A stretch of 36,503 bases of DNA from Syntrophomonas sp. UBA4922 (GTDB lineage: Bacteria; Bacillota; Syntrophomonadia; Syntrophomonadales; Syntrophomonadaceae), in assembly GCA_002398825.1 (NCBI GenBank), contig DHBS01000003.1, positions 2,147 through 38,649 on the forward strand. Reading direction: 5' to 3'. Shown piece by piece: positions 16,921 to 24,610 of the stretch. The notes under the pieces are model-generated. The model did not search any database and had not been told where the DNA came from. It saw only the letters and a list, made by a program, of their open reading frames with translations. The stretch's first letter is position 1; every line of letters begins with the position of its first letter. Both the position numbers and the translations under genes were made by a program.

Positions 16921-17706
16921 ATGAACCAACCTGCAAACCAGATTATTCGCCGTCCCAAAATTAATATGACCTCCTACAGTCTAAATAGTTTTCACCTCAG
17001 GAAACCCTGGGTTATCGCCTGGTGGTCATTGACCTTCCCCGGATTCGGGCATATGGCCTGCGGAAGCATGGCCAAAGGGATCTTCGTATTTGCTGGAGAA
17101 GCCATTATAAACCAAATGGCACACATTAACCTGGCCATTTTATATAGCTTTACCGGTGAATTCGCAAAAGCCAAAGAAGTCCTGGATACGCAATGGATGC
17201 TGCTGTACTGCGGAATACTGGTTTTCTCTATTTGGGATAGTTATCGTCTCGCTGTAGAGTTCAACAAGTTTTCTGTATTAGCTGACAGGGAAAACGCCAG
17301 AATTACTCCTGTTAATCTTGGCGTGGTATCGATGAACGGTCTGGAGAAAAGAAATCCCCGGGTGGCTATGGCATGGTCTTTGTTGATCCCGGGTATTGGC
17401 CAGCTGCATACTGCCGAAACGATAAAAGCGGTATTTCTCATGGCGGTGTCAGCTGCTGTCATTGTTAAATCCAATGCCCTGATCGCTGTCGGTTACACTG
17501 CGGTCGGCGATTTTCAACAGGCCAAAACCGTCCTGGACTGGCAGCTATTTATTAATATCCCTTCATTCTATGGTTTTGCCGCCTGGGATGCTTATGTTAA
17601 TGCCATTGAAATCAATAAGCTTTTTGATATGGAACAGGCCCAGTACTGGCGCAGCCAGTTTCAAAATGCTGCCGCCAGGAAGCCGCTGCCCAGGCAAGGA
17701 GGCTGA
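16921..17706 (+). CDS. Uncharacterised membrane protein with two copies of a PGFG/PGIGQ domain
   Basis: A membrane protein of about 261 residues not assigned to a named family. It contains an internal duplication. Repeat 1 (about residues 26-125) has AWWSLTFPGFGH, NLAILYSFTGEFAKA and LDTQWMLLYCG ending near EFNKF. Repeat 2 (about 147-245) has AWSLLIPGIGQLH, IAVGYTAVGDFQQA and LDWQLFINI ending near EINKLF. Each repeat has about three hydrophobic helices around a short polar loop. A single copy of the same domain occurs in the gene at 31119. ATG at 16921 has AGAGGA 7 bases upstream; the frame is open upstream to 16813 without a better site. It is followed after 4 bases by a second membrane protein, with which it probably acts. 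Function unknown. Confidence 0.75.
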   Translation: MNQPANQIIRRPKINMTSYSLNSFHLRKPWVIAWWSLTFPGFGHMACGSMAKGIFVFAGEAIINQMAHINLAILYSFTGEFAKAKEVLDTQWMLLYCGILVFSIWDSYRLAVEFNKFSVLADRENARITPVNLGVVSMNGLEKRNPRVAMAWSLLIPGIGQLHTAETIKAVFLMAVSAAVIVKSNALIAVGYTAVGDFQQAKTVLDWQLFINIPSFYGFAAWDAYVNAIEINKLFDMEQAQYWRSQFQNAAARKPLPRQGG

Positions 17707-17710
17707 AGTC

Positions 17711-18163
17711 TTGTTTATCGTCGCTTCATTTAACTACTCACTGTACACCGAGCTGGCTGTTACAGAACTGCTGGAAAAAGGCTTAAAGAACGAGCAGATA
17801 TTAGCCTTTCCGATGGAACTGAGCGAAGAACCCCGGGAGATTTTTGACACTATTCACCATTCCGATGGTATCAGCATGACCGATGCAGGGTTTATCCTGG
17901 GTACTGCTTTTATGACGCTTGGTGTCATATACGGCTTTATATGGGAATGGGGTCCCATCATTTGGGGCCTTATAGGTTTAGCAGCCGGTTTTTTGCTGGG
18001 ATGCCTGCTGGACTACCTGTGGGGAAAAATGAAGCGATTTACATGCCGGTCCAAAGCAATCACAGAAGTCATTATTATGGTTGATTGTCAGGAGAATCAG
18101 GTGGAGATGGTTAAGAAGACCTTGCGGGGGCATCTCGCTTTAGGAATGTCCATGATACCGTAG
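17711..18163 (+). CDS. Uncharacterised membrane protein with central glycine-rich helical hairpin
   Basis: A 150-residue protein. A soluble N-terminal part (about 1-55, FIVASFNYSLYTEL and EILAFPMEL-like strands) precedes two closely spaced Gly-rich membrane helices (about 58-102), then a basic patch (KMKRFTCRSK) and a C-terminal strand-helix unit with ITEVIIMVDC. The N- and C-terminal pieces look like one ferredoxin-like fold split by the hairpin, recalling general-stress YflT-type or DUF1269-like proteins; this is only an impression. The TTG start at 17711 has AGGAGG 8 bases upstream, inside the 3' end of the previous gene. A similar Gly-rich hairpin is fused to the PGFGQ domain in the gene at 31119, suggesting interaction of the two products. 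Confidence 0.75.
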   Translation: MFIVASFNYSLYTELAVTELLEKGLKNEQILAFPMELSEEPREIFDTIHHSDGISMTDAGFILGTAFMTLGVIYGFIWEWGPIIWGLIGLAAGFLLGCLLDYLWGKMKRFTCRSKAITEVIIMVDCQENQVEMVKKTLRGHLALGMSMIP

Positions 18164-18164
18164 C

Positions 18165-18218
18165 AATCTGCAGAAGGTCAACATAGTGGACTTCGGTATT
18201 GCCAAAAAAGTTAAATAG
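18165..18218 (+). pseudogene. Possible remnant of a Ser/Thr protein kinase gene (DFG motif)
   Basis: Directly after the preceding stop, 17 codons before a TAG read NLQKVNIVDFGIAKKVK. The segment VNIVDFGIAK is the strand and metal-binding DFG loop of Hanks-type kinases. No other kinase motif (P-loop, HRDLKPEN) can be found upstream in any frame, so if real it is a short relic. Such a short match may be chance. Confidence 0.2.
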
Positions 18219-18228
18219 GAGACAGTAG

Positions 18229-18321
18229 ATGTTTGCAGTAAAGGTTTTATCCGGCAACGCTGTTTCAGGCCTCAAGTCAATACTGAATTTAGCGGTTATA
18301 ATATTTGCTTATTCACTTTAA
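18229..18321 (+). CDS. Possible 30-residue hydrophobic peptide
   Basis: ATG at 18229 is preceded 7 bases upstream by AGGAGA. The 30-residue product is hydrophobic in its C-terminal half (LNLAVIIFAYSL) and could be a single-helix membrane peptide. There is no known family, no dedicated promoter was seen, and the following 150 bases up to the next promoter hold nothing recognisable. Confidence 0.25.
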   Translation: MFAVKVLSGNAVSGLKSILNLAVIIFAYSL

Positions 18322-18469
18322 ACTGTTTAAAAGGCAGTTAAAATTTCTGTAATCCAAGCTGTTTTCAAGCAGTACATTTTGCATAACAAAAAGCCCATAA
18401 GTGCCGGCAATGCAGGAAAATGATTCCATAAATTGTCGGCCTATTTATTGCAATGCACTTCTAAAGTTA

Positions 18470-18520
18470 TTGACATATGTCATTAACCGGTTCATAATGT
18501 AATTGTAAGCGACATATGTC
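18470..18520 (+). promoter_or_regulatory. ORP/Mrp operon promoter with two GACATATGTC operators
   Basis: TTGACA (18470-18475), 17 bases and CATAAT (18493-18498) form a promoter. The perfect palindrome GACATATGTC occurs twice, at 18472-18481 overlapping the -35 box and at 18511-18520 just past the likely transcription start; both are followed by AT. Their centres lie 39 bases apart. Two identical operators bracketing the -10 box suggest repression, possibly by looping or cooperative dimers. The same ACATATGT core occurs in the padR promoter at 25216-25223. Confidence 0.78.
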
Positions 18521-18544
18521 ATAAACCAAAAGGAGGTGTGTGTT

Positions 18545-18811
18545 ATGCCGGGAGGAGACAGAACCGGCCCGATGGGACTTGGAGCGAAGACAAGCAGAGG
18601 CTTGGGCCTATGTAGTGGGGCGAAAGCTGTGGAAGGCGGTCCCGCCTTGGGAAAAGGATTGGGATGTAGGCGCGGCCTGCGTCAGCGCACGGGCAGACGA
18701 TTGAATTGTAGTTATATTGCGGCAAAGAACTATAAAGAACTGCTGCAGGAACAAAAATGTGTTCTGCAAAACCGGTTAGAAGCTATTGATAGGTATATGG
18801 AGACCATGTAG
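18545..18811 (+). CDS. DUF5320 family small Gly-rich protein
   Basis: An 88-residue protein opening with MPGGDRTGPMGLGAKTSRGLG, the signature of DUF5320 proteins that accompany NifX/Mrp gene clusters in anaerobes. The N-terminal 55 residues are rich in Gly and Arg with a few Cys; the C-terminus is a short helix with NYKELLQEQK, probably coiled coil. Function unknown. ATG at 18545 follows AAAGGAGG by 8 bases. It is the first gene after the two-operator promoter and lies 61 bases before the DUF134 gene. Confidence 0.82.
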   Translation: MPGGDRTGPMGLGAKTSRGLGLCSGAKAVEGGPALGKGLGCRRGLRQRTGRRLNCSYIAAKNYKELLQEQKCVLQNRLEAIDRYMETM

Positions 18812-18872
18812 CGAGCAGCGGGAATACCAGAGGAAACTCTGGTTAATTCCTGCGTTAATCGAGGTGAATGAT

Positions 18873-19259
18873 ATGCCAAGACCGCGGAAATGGAGAAAAG
18901 TATGTTGTCTGCCGCAAAGCAATCGCTTTGGGCCTCTGGACTGCACGGCCAAGGCGGCGGGATTTATTAATATGGGTGTGGACGAGTATGAGACCATCAG
19001 GCTTATCGACTTGGAAGGATTAACCCAGGAAGAATGCGCCGGCCAGATGAATATTGCCCGCACCACCGTTCAGGGTATTTACAATGAAGCCAGAAAGAAA
19101 CTGGCGGATTCACTGGTGAATGGCAAGGTTTTGTTTATCGGGGGCGGGGAATACCGCTTATGCGACGGTTTGGGCGAGGCTTGCGGAAGGGGCGGCTGCC
19201 ACAGACACCGCTGTGGCAAAGGGTTTGTCAGTGTTGATAGCGAGGAGGAAAGCCAATGA
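18873..19259 (+). CDS. DUF134 / UPF0251 family DNA-binding protein
   Basis: A 128-residue protein. The N-terminus MPRPRKWRKVC is the family hallmark, followed by VDEYETIRLIDLEGLTQEECA and NIARTTVQGIYNEARKKLA, a helix-turn-helix like sigma-70 region 4 (about residues 42-84). The C-terminal tail has CGRGGCHRHRCG, a possible metal site. It is probably a transcription regulator of this operon, and so one candidate for binding the GACATATGTC palindromes (inference). ATG at 18873 follows GAGGTGA. Its stop overlaps the next start (ATGA). Confidence 0.9.
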   Translation: MPRPRKWRKVCCLPQSNRFGPLDCTAKAAGFINMGVDEYETIRLIDLEGLTQEECAGQMNIARTTVQGIYNEARKKLADSLVNGKVLFIGGGEYRLCDGLGEACGRGGCHRHRCGKGFVSVDSEEESQ

Positions 19260-19624
19260 AAATTGCCATACCGGTAGAAGACCAATGCATCCCTGCCAGT
19301 GTTTGCGCTTCCTTTGGACGTGCTCCATATTTTTTGATCTATGATACTGAGGATCAAGAAAGCCGTTTTGTCGGCAATCAGGCAGCGTCAAGCCAAGGTG
19401 GCGCCGGGATAAAGGCAGCTCAGGCAATAGTCGACAGCCGTATCCAGGCTTTGCTTACCCCGCGCTGCGGCGAAAACGCCGCCGAGGTAATTAGAGCGGC
19501 CGGTATCAAGATATATAAGACTGCGGGTACCTCTGTGACAAGCAATATCAATGACTTTAATAACGGCAGACTTGAGGAATTGACCGAAATCCATTCCGGA
19601 TTTCACGGCCGTGGAGGCGAATAG
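19256..19624 (+). CDS. NifX/NifB-type dinitrogenase iron-molybdenum cofactor-binding protein (ORP-like)
   Basis: A 122-residue single-domain member of PF02579. It begins KIAIPVEDQ and includes SFGRAPYFLIYD, QGGAGIKAAQ and LLTPRCGENAAEVI, typical of the MTH1175/orange protein branch rather than nitrogenase NifX. Proteins of this branch bind metal-sulfur clusters; the Desulfovibrio orange protein (ORP) holds a Mo-Cu sulfide cluster and works with MinD-type ATPases and an Mrp-ORP fusion, all of which have homologues here. No nif genes are present. Start overlaps the DUF134 stop by 4 bases. Confidence 0.9.
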   Translation: MKIAIPVEDQCIPASVCASFGRAPYFLIYDTEDQESRFVGNQAASSQGGAGIKAAQAIVDSRIQALLTPRCGENAAEVIRAAGIKIYKTAGTSVTSNINDFNNGRLEELTEIHSGFHGRGGE

Positions 19625-19625
19625 C

Positions 19626-20468
19626 ATGAAGATTGCTGTGCTAAGCGGCAAAGGCGGCACAGGCAAAACCCTGCTGTCAGTCAATCTGGCTGCGGCAGCG
19701 GAATCATCCACCTATATTGATTGCGATGTAGAAGAACCTAATGGTCTGTTGTTTTTCAAGCCTCAAGTTCTTGAAACTGAAGACATTGCGGTTAAGGTTC
19801 CTTCAGCAAAAGGGCGAATTTGCATCGGATGCCGCATCTGTGTTGATTTCTGTAAGTTCAATGCCCTGGCGCATGTCAACGGCAGATTGAAAGTGTTCGA
19901 AAATATTTGCCATTCTTGCGGGGGATGTCTCTTACTCTGCCCGGAGCATATCCTGACGGAAAAAGACAAGGTTATCGGCAAAGTCCTGAGGGGTATTGCG
20001 GATAATGTTGCCGTCCATACCGGGGTGTTAAATATCGGCGAACCATCTGGAATCCCTATTATCAAGAGGATGTTGAGCAATAGTGAGCTCGTGCACACCG
20101 ATCCTATATTCATCGACTGCCCGCCCGGCAGCGCCTGTACCGTCATGGAAAGCATCAAAGAGGCGGATTATTGCATCCTGGTGGCAGAGCCCACATTATT
20201 CGGCGTTCACAACTTAAATATGGTGTATGAGCTGGTAAAGCTGTTCGGTAAACCGCATGGGGCGGTCTTAAATAAATGCCTGGAAACTGTAAATCCTTCG
20301 GAAATATTCTGCGAAGATAAAAACATTTCCATATTAGGCAAGCTTCCCTTCGATCGGGAACTTGCCACACTAAATTCCAACGCCCTGATAGCGGCTAGAG
20401 TCAGTGCCAAGTATCGGGCTCTGTTCTCATCATTGCTGCGGATAGTGAAGAGGGAGGCTGCGCTATGA
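19626..20468 (+). CDS. MinD/ParA-type ATPase with inserted 2x[4Fe-4S] ferredoxin domain (first copy)
   Basis: A 280-residue P-loop protein. The deviant Walker A motif SGKGGTGKT is at residues 7-15. A ferredoxin domain with two four-Cys motifs (C66, C69, C72, C76 and C95, C98, C101, C105) is inserted after the second strand, and FIDCPPGSACTV is the Walker B/switch region. Such proteins act in pairs in the anaerobe ORP complex, probably in metal-cluster assembly or electron delivery (inference from Desulfovibrio homologues). ATG at 19626 has GGAGG 8 bases upstream; the in-frame GTG at 19611 overlaps the preceding gene. It overlaps the second copy by 4 bases. Confidence 0.92.
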   Translation: MKIAVLSGKGGTGKTLLSVNLAAAAESSTYIDCDVEEPNGLLFFKPQVLETEDIAVKVPSAKGRICIGCRICVDFCKFNALAHVNGRLKVFENICHSCGGCLLLCPEHILTEKDKVIGKVLRGIADNVAVHTGVLNIGEPSGIPIIKRMLSNSELVHTDPIFIDCPPGSACTVMESIKEADYCILVAEPTLFGVHNLNMVYELVKLFGKPHGAVLNKCLETVNPSEIFCEDKNISILGKLPFDRELATLNSNALIAARVSAKYRALFSSLLRIVKREAAL

Positions 20469-21334
20469 AACAGCTCTTAATCCTTAGCGGGAAAGGGGGT
20501 ACGGGCAAGACTACCATCGCCGGCGCGTTTATCAAGCTGTCCGCTGCCAGAGCTTATGCCGACTGCGATGTTGACGCACCCAATTTACATCTGGTCATGC
20601 ATCACCCTTCTGAACCCGAAAGAAGCGATTACTGCGGATTGCCCAAAGCAGTCATTGATGCAGGTCTGTGTATTCGCTGCGACCTGTGCCGGCTGCATTG
20701 CCGCTTTGATGCCATAATCGCTGAAGCGGATTACAGAGTGGACCATTACGCCTGCGAAGGCTGCGGAGTTTGTCAGGTGCTCTGCCCATACGGGGCAGTA
20801 TCGCTCCGGCCGGCAGTGGCCGGAGAACTGAGGCTGTATCAAAATGACGCCTTATTTTCCACCGCCCAGCTTAGAATGGGAAACGGCGCCTCAGGGAAAC
20901 TGGTCACCGAGGTGAAAAAGCAGTTAAACTCGGCCGGAGTGGATACTGAACTGGCGATTATCGACGGTTCTCCAGGCATTGGATGTCCGGTAATCGCTTC
21001 CATGAGCGGGGTCGATATGGTATTGATTGTTGCTGAACCATCATTGTCGGGCATCAGCGATCTGGAACGCATTATTAAAACAGCTTGGGCTTTCCGAACC
21101 AAAATGATGGTCTGTGTAAACAAATACGATCAAAATTTGACTAGAACCGAATTTATTGAAAACTATTGCGAAAATACCAATATTCCTTTTGCCGGGCGGA
21201 TACCGTTTGATGCCGACGCGGCCGAGGCAATAAATACCGGCCAGACCATTGTGGATGTGGACTGCATATCCGGGCGCGCTGTTAAGAGGGTTTATGAGGA
21301 GACGATGAGACTGCTCTTTCAAGGCAGTGATTAA
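20465..21334 (+). CDS. MinD/ParA-type ATPase with inserted 2x[4Fe-4S] ferredoxin domain (second copy)
   Basis: A 289-residue paralogue of the previous gene. The Walker A motif SGKGGTGKT is at residues 8-16. Ferredoxin motifs occur at C69, C72, C75, C79 and C97, C100, C103, C107, and IDGSPGIGCPVIAS is the switch region. The two copies are clearly diverged, so a heterodimer is plausible. Translation is coupled by ATGA to the first copy. A 58-base gap with its own AAAGGAG site separates it from the Mrp-ORP gene. Confidence 0.92.
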   Translation: MKQLLILSGKGGTGKTTIAGAFIKLSAARAYADCDVDAPNLHLVMHHPSEPERSDYCGLPKAVIDAGLCIRCDLCRLHCRFDAIIAEADYRVDHYACEGCGVCQVLCPYGAVSLRPAVAGELRLYQNDALFSTAQLRMGNGASGKLVTEVKKQLNSAGVDTELAIIDGSPGIGCPVIASMSGVDMVLIVAEPSLSGISDLERIIKTAWAFRTKMMVCVNKYDQNLTRTEFIENYCENTNIPFAGRIPFDADAAEAINTGQTIVDVDCISGRAVKRVYEETMRLLFQGSD

Positions 21335-21392
21335 ATAAAAAACAATATTCAGCCCCAGCAACTTACTAAATTGATGTAAAGGAGTAGATTTA

Positions 21393-22592
21393 ATGAGCGA
21401 GAATTGTGATCAGAATTGCGGAAGCTGCAGTGATGAATGTGCCGAGAGGAAAGAACCCGGAACCAACTTTTTGGAGCAGCCCCATGAACTCAGCCATATC
21501 AGAAAAGTGATTGGAGTGGTCAGCGGAAAAGGAGGGGTAGGGAAATCCCTGGTTACCTCCATGCTGGCGGCTTGTATGAACCGGAAAGGTTTTAAAACCG
21601 CCATACTGGATGCCGATGTAACCGGGCCATCTATACCTAAGGCTTTCGGCATTAAAGAGAAAGCAAGCAGCAATGCCCTGGGCCTGTTGCCAGCCAAAAG
21701 CAAGGCCGGAATTGAGATCATGTCTATAAATATGCTGCTGAATGATGAAACCGACCCGGTAGTCTGGAGGGGGCCCATGCTGGCCGGGGCGGTAAAACAA
21801 TTCTGGACCGATGTGATCTGGTATGATGTCGATTTTATGTTCATCGATATGCCCCCCGGTACCAGCGATGTGCCGCTCACAGTGTTTCAATCCATAGCAG
21901 TGGACGGCATTATAATCGTAACTTCACCCCAGGAGCTGGTCTCAATGATCGTATCCAAAGCAGTCAAGATGGCTGAAATGATGAAAATACCCATTATCGG
22001 TCTGGTGGAAAACATGTCATATTTCACCTGTCCCGATAATGGTAAGGATTATAAGATTTTCGGCGACAGCCATATCGACGAGATTGCCAGGCAGCATCAT
22101 CTGAAAGTCCTGGCCAAGCTGCCCATTGATCCAGAGATTTCGGCAGCCTGCGACCAGGGCACGATTGAATTATATGATGCTAAATGGCTGGAAGCTGCGG
22201 CAAGAGAATTAGCGGAATTGGAGGGAAGAAAAATGCTAAAAATCGCGGTGGCGAGTGAAAATGGCAAGGTTACGGAGCACTTTGGGCACTGTGAGAGTTT
22301 TATGATTTTCGATACTGAGAACAACCAGATCATCGCTTCCGAAACCATCGCCAACCCCGGGCACCGGCCGGGATTTCTGCCCAACTTTCTGAATGACAGA
22401 GGGGTCAATGTAATTATCTCCGGGGGCATAGGCAGTGGAGCCATAGATATATTCAATGAAAAAGGGATACAAGTAATCGTAGGGGCTGGCGGTGACGCCA
22501 GAGCTGCGGTGACAGCGTATCTCCAAGGCGATTTGATTTCTACCGGATCGGTATGCCAGGAACACCAGCATCATGATGGATGCGGCCATTAA
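21393..22592 (+). CDS. Mrp/NBP35 iron-sulfur carrier ATPase fused to a NifX/ORP domain (MrpORP)
   Basis: A 399-residue two-domain protein. The N-terminus has a four-Cys motif (C5, C9, C12, C16). The Mrp ATPase domain follows, with GKGGVGKS (45-52), VWRGPML and FIDMPPGTSDV. The usual CxxC near the end of Mrp reads CPDN, so the second Cys is missing. The NifX/ORP domain starts at residue 281 (MLKIAVASENGKVTEHFGHC) and ends in a His-rich tail HQHHDGCGH. Mrp proteins bind and transfer Fe-S clusters; this fusion matches Desulfovibrio MrpORP. At 22233 the ATG that begins the ORP domain has its own GGAGG 8 bases upstream, so the free domain may also be made. Confidence 0.93.
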   Translation: MSENCDQNCGSCSDECAERKEPGTNFLEQPHELSHIRKVIGVVSGKGGVGKSLVTSMLAACMNRKGFKTAILDADVTGPSIPKAFGIKEKASSNALGLLPAKSKAGIEIMSINMLLNDETDPVVWRGPMLAGAVKQFWTDVIWYDVDFMFIDMPPGTSDVPLTVFQSIAVDGIIIVTSPQELVSMIVSKAVKMAEMMKIPIIGLVENMSYFTCPDNGKDYKIFGDSHIDEIARQHHLKVLAKLPIDPEISAACDQGTIELYDAKWLEAAARELAELEGRKMLKIAVASENGKVTEHFGHCESFMIFDTENNQIIASETIANPGHRPGFLPNFLNDRGVNVIISGGIGSGAIDIFNEKGIQVIVGAGGDARAAVTAYLQGDLISTGSVCQEHQHHDGCGH

Positions 22593-22751
22593 CTCAATTA
22601 TCCTGTAGCACAAAAGCTCTGTTGCCTGAGTGGTGTGCCGCTCGACGATGTGATCGAAGGCAAATCTGTAATTTACTTGATAATTCCAACTCATGTGGGT
22701 GGAGGAAAATACCTTTAACACAATATACGGTGAAGATGCGGAGGTTTTTAG

Positions 22752-23279
22752 ATGATCTATGCTTTTAATGGCTACACCCCGGAGATAGGGGAAGGTACTT
22801 ATGTAAGTGAAACTGCCATCGTTATAGGCAACGTTAAAATAGGCGATAGATGTTATATCGGGCATGGAGCCATATTGCGCGGTGATTATGGCCGGATTGA
22901 GATCGGATCGGAAACGGCGGTGGAGGAAGGGGTTATCATTCATGTGGCGCCGGATTTGATAAGCAGGGTCGGAAACCAGGTTACATTCGGTCATGGGGCC
23001 ATAGTCCATTCCGAAGTTATTGGCGATTGGGCCGTTATCGGCATGGGTGCGGTAGTCAGTATCGGAGCCCGCATAGGTATTGGGGCCATCGTGGCCGAGG
23101 GAGCGGTTGTTAAGATGAATCAGATAATTCCGGATAAAGTGATGGTGGCCGGCAACCCGGCCAGGACCATACGGGAAATAAAAGAGAAAGATCTTAAACT
23201 ATGGACCTGGGGCAAACAGCTCTATGTTGATCTGGCCGAAAAATACTTGCGGGTAGGAATGCAGAGGATTCATAATTAA
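22752..23279 (+). CDS. Gamma-class carbonic anhydrase-like hexapeptide protein
   Basis: A 175-residue left-handed beta-helix protein with hexapeptide repeats (for example IGNVKIGDRCYIGHGAI) ending in a C-terminal helix. The three metal-ligand histidines of gamma carbonic anhydrases are conserved: H64, H81 and H86, with the last two five residues apart as in the Methanosarcina enzyme. GNPART is the usual turn before the C-terminal helix. It likely hydrates CO2 in the cytosol, though many members are unproven. ATG at 22752 follows GGAGG. It lies 159 bases after the Mrp-ORP gene; no promoter was found in that gap, so it may be cotranscribed. Confidence 0.9.
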   Translation: MIYAFNGYTPEIGEGTYVSETAIVIGNVKIGDRCYIGHGAILRGDYGRIEIGSETAVEEGVIIHVAPDLISRVGNQVTFGHGAIVHSEVIGDWAVIGMGAVVSIGARIGIGAIVAEGAVVKMNQIIPDKVMVAGNPARTIREIKEKDLKLWTWGKQLYVDLAEKYLRVGMQRIHN

Positions 23280-23313
23280 TCCCCCCGGATTAGAGTACAA
23301 ATCCCAAAGGAAA

Positions 23314-23343
23314 ACCGGCAAAGATATTCATACCTTTCCCGGT
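23314..23343. terminator. Terminator hairpin between convergent genes
   Basis: ACCGGCAAAG pairs with CTTTCCCGGT around a 10-base loop with one mismatch. On the minus strand it is followed by TTTT, so it mainly serves the M24 gene, and it may also stop transcripts from the carbonic anhydrase side. Confidence 0.55.
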
Positions 23344-23395
23344 CAATAGAAATAGCTCTTAAGGAGATTCAATTGTTATTGACAGGTTTACCGAT

Positions 23396-24520
23396 TTATT
23401 TGCGCACTAATTCGCGCGGATAATTAGTTAATACTACAGGTTCGGCAGTTCCCACTGCAACCGTGTCTTCGATGCGAATACCCCACGAACCGCAGTATAA
23501 GCCGCAGTTACCGACAGCAATAACGGTATTGGTCTGCAACGGATCCGGCGCTTTTTCCCCATGGAAGAAGGCATGACCGGGCGGCAGCGGAGCTTCTTCG
23601 AAATCGATGCCGGTACCGTGGATAGCCGGTCCAAAAATGTGGTCCTTATGACCGGCCGCTTTGTAAATATCGTGCATGGCGTTCTCCAGTTCGACCATAC
23701 CGACACCATTACTGCACTTGGCGATGGCTGCCAGTAAGCCCTGCAGGTAGAGGTCATAGACCTCTTGTTGAATTGTGCTTGGTGTACCCGCACATACCAT
23801 CCGGCAAAGATCAGCACTATAATTGTTGACTATGGGATGAATATCGATCATCACCAAATCACCTGATTCAATACGTCTGTTGCTAGGCAGGCCGTGGGCT
23901 ATGTTGGTCCGTGGACCCGCCGCCACATAGCTGCGCCAAAAACCTTCCGCTCCGTGACGACGCATGGCGTATTCAGCTGCCCCAGCCACTTCACTTTCAG
24001 TAACCCCAGCCGCAACCGCATCGATGGCTGCCTGCATACCGATATCAGCCACCCGGGCTGCTTCCTTCATCAACTCGATCTCAGCTGCTTCTTTTACCAA
24101 ACGCAATTGTGACAACAGATGAGTGGCATCTTTTGCCGCCACTTGCTCTGGCTTGGCGTGAGGGTGGGTGAGCATACCCTGCATTGACATGGTCAGAAAA
24201 GTGTTTTCAATACCCATGGAACCTTTGGAAATCCCGAATTCTTTAAAATAATGGGCGATAGAGTGAATCATGCCGACTTCATCTTCAAAACCGACTATCT
24301 TATCGAATGCTGCCGTTTTGGCTACATCCTCGATATCGGTGGAGGGAACCCCGAGCGCTACTTCACCTCTGGACGTTATCATAGCGTAAGAGCATAGCCG
24401 GCCGTCTCCAGTCAGGTAAAACATATTGGAAGGCTTGGTCAGCAATAAAACATCCAGATCATGTTTTGTCATAAGTTCGGCACATTTTTTCACCCTGGCA
24501 GAATGAATACTATCAGCCAT
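23396..24520 (-). CDS. M24 family (Xaa-Pro aminopeptidase/creatinase-like) protein with an altered metal site
   Basis: A 374-residue pita-bread-fold protein: creatinase N-terminal domain (about 8-135) and M24 domain (about 145-365). Metal-ligand positions: D226 in IDIHP, D237 in SADLCR, H301 in IHGTGID and E351 in RIEDT are conserved. The fourth ligand, normally the Glu of EPGIY, aligns with N338 in NCGLY. Loss of this Glu suggests that it is not a standard dinuclear metallopeptidase, and it may act like creatinase or other non-peptidase M24 hydrolases (inference). ATG at 24520 follows AAGGAGGA. It is a single gene with a terminator downstream and is divergent from the DUF1801 gene, 90 bases away. 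Confidence 0.88.
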   Translation of the reverse strand: MADSIHSARVKKCAELMTKHDLDVLLLTKPSNMFYLTGDGRLCSYAMITSRGEVALGVPSTDIEDVAKTAAFDKIVGFEDEVGMIHSIAHYFKEFGISKGSMGIENTFLTMSMQGMLTHPHAKPEQVAAKDATHLLSQLRLVKEAAEIELMKEAARVADIGMQAAIDAVAAGVTESEVAGAAEYAMRRHGAEGFWRSYVAAGPRTNIAHGLPSNRRIESGDLVMIDIHPIVNNYSADLCRMVCAGTPSTIQQEVYDLYLQGLLAAIAKCSNGVGMVELENAMHDIYKAAGHKDHIFGPAIHGTGIDFEEAPLPPGHAFFHGEKAPDPLQTNTVIAVGNCGLYCGSWGIRIEDTVAVGTAEPVVLTNYPRELVRK

Positions 24521-24610
24521 AACAAGTCCTCCTTATCTCTCCGGTATGATGTATAAGCTGGGTTTGATTAATGGTATTATAGCATCAAAGCGAAACCGGA
24601 GGTATCACTG

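Noticed and set aside
21410..21890. Two long minus-strand frames opposite the Mrp-ORP gene
   Set aside because: They are antisense shadows of a gene with clear motifs (GKGGVGKS, DMPPGTSD); no start signals or families.
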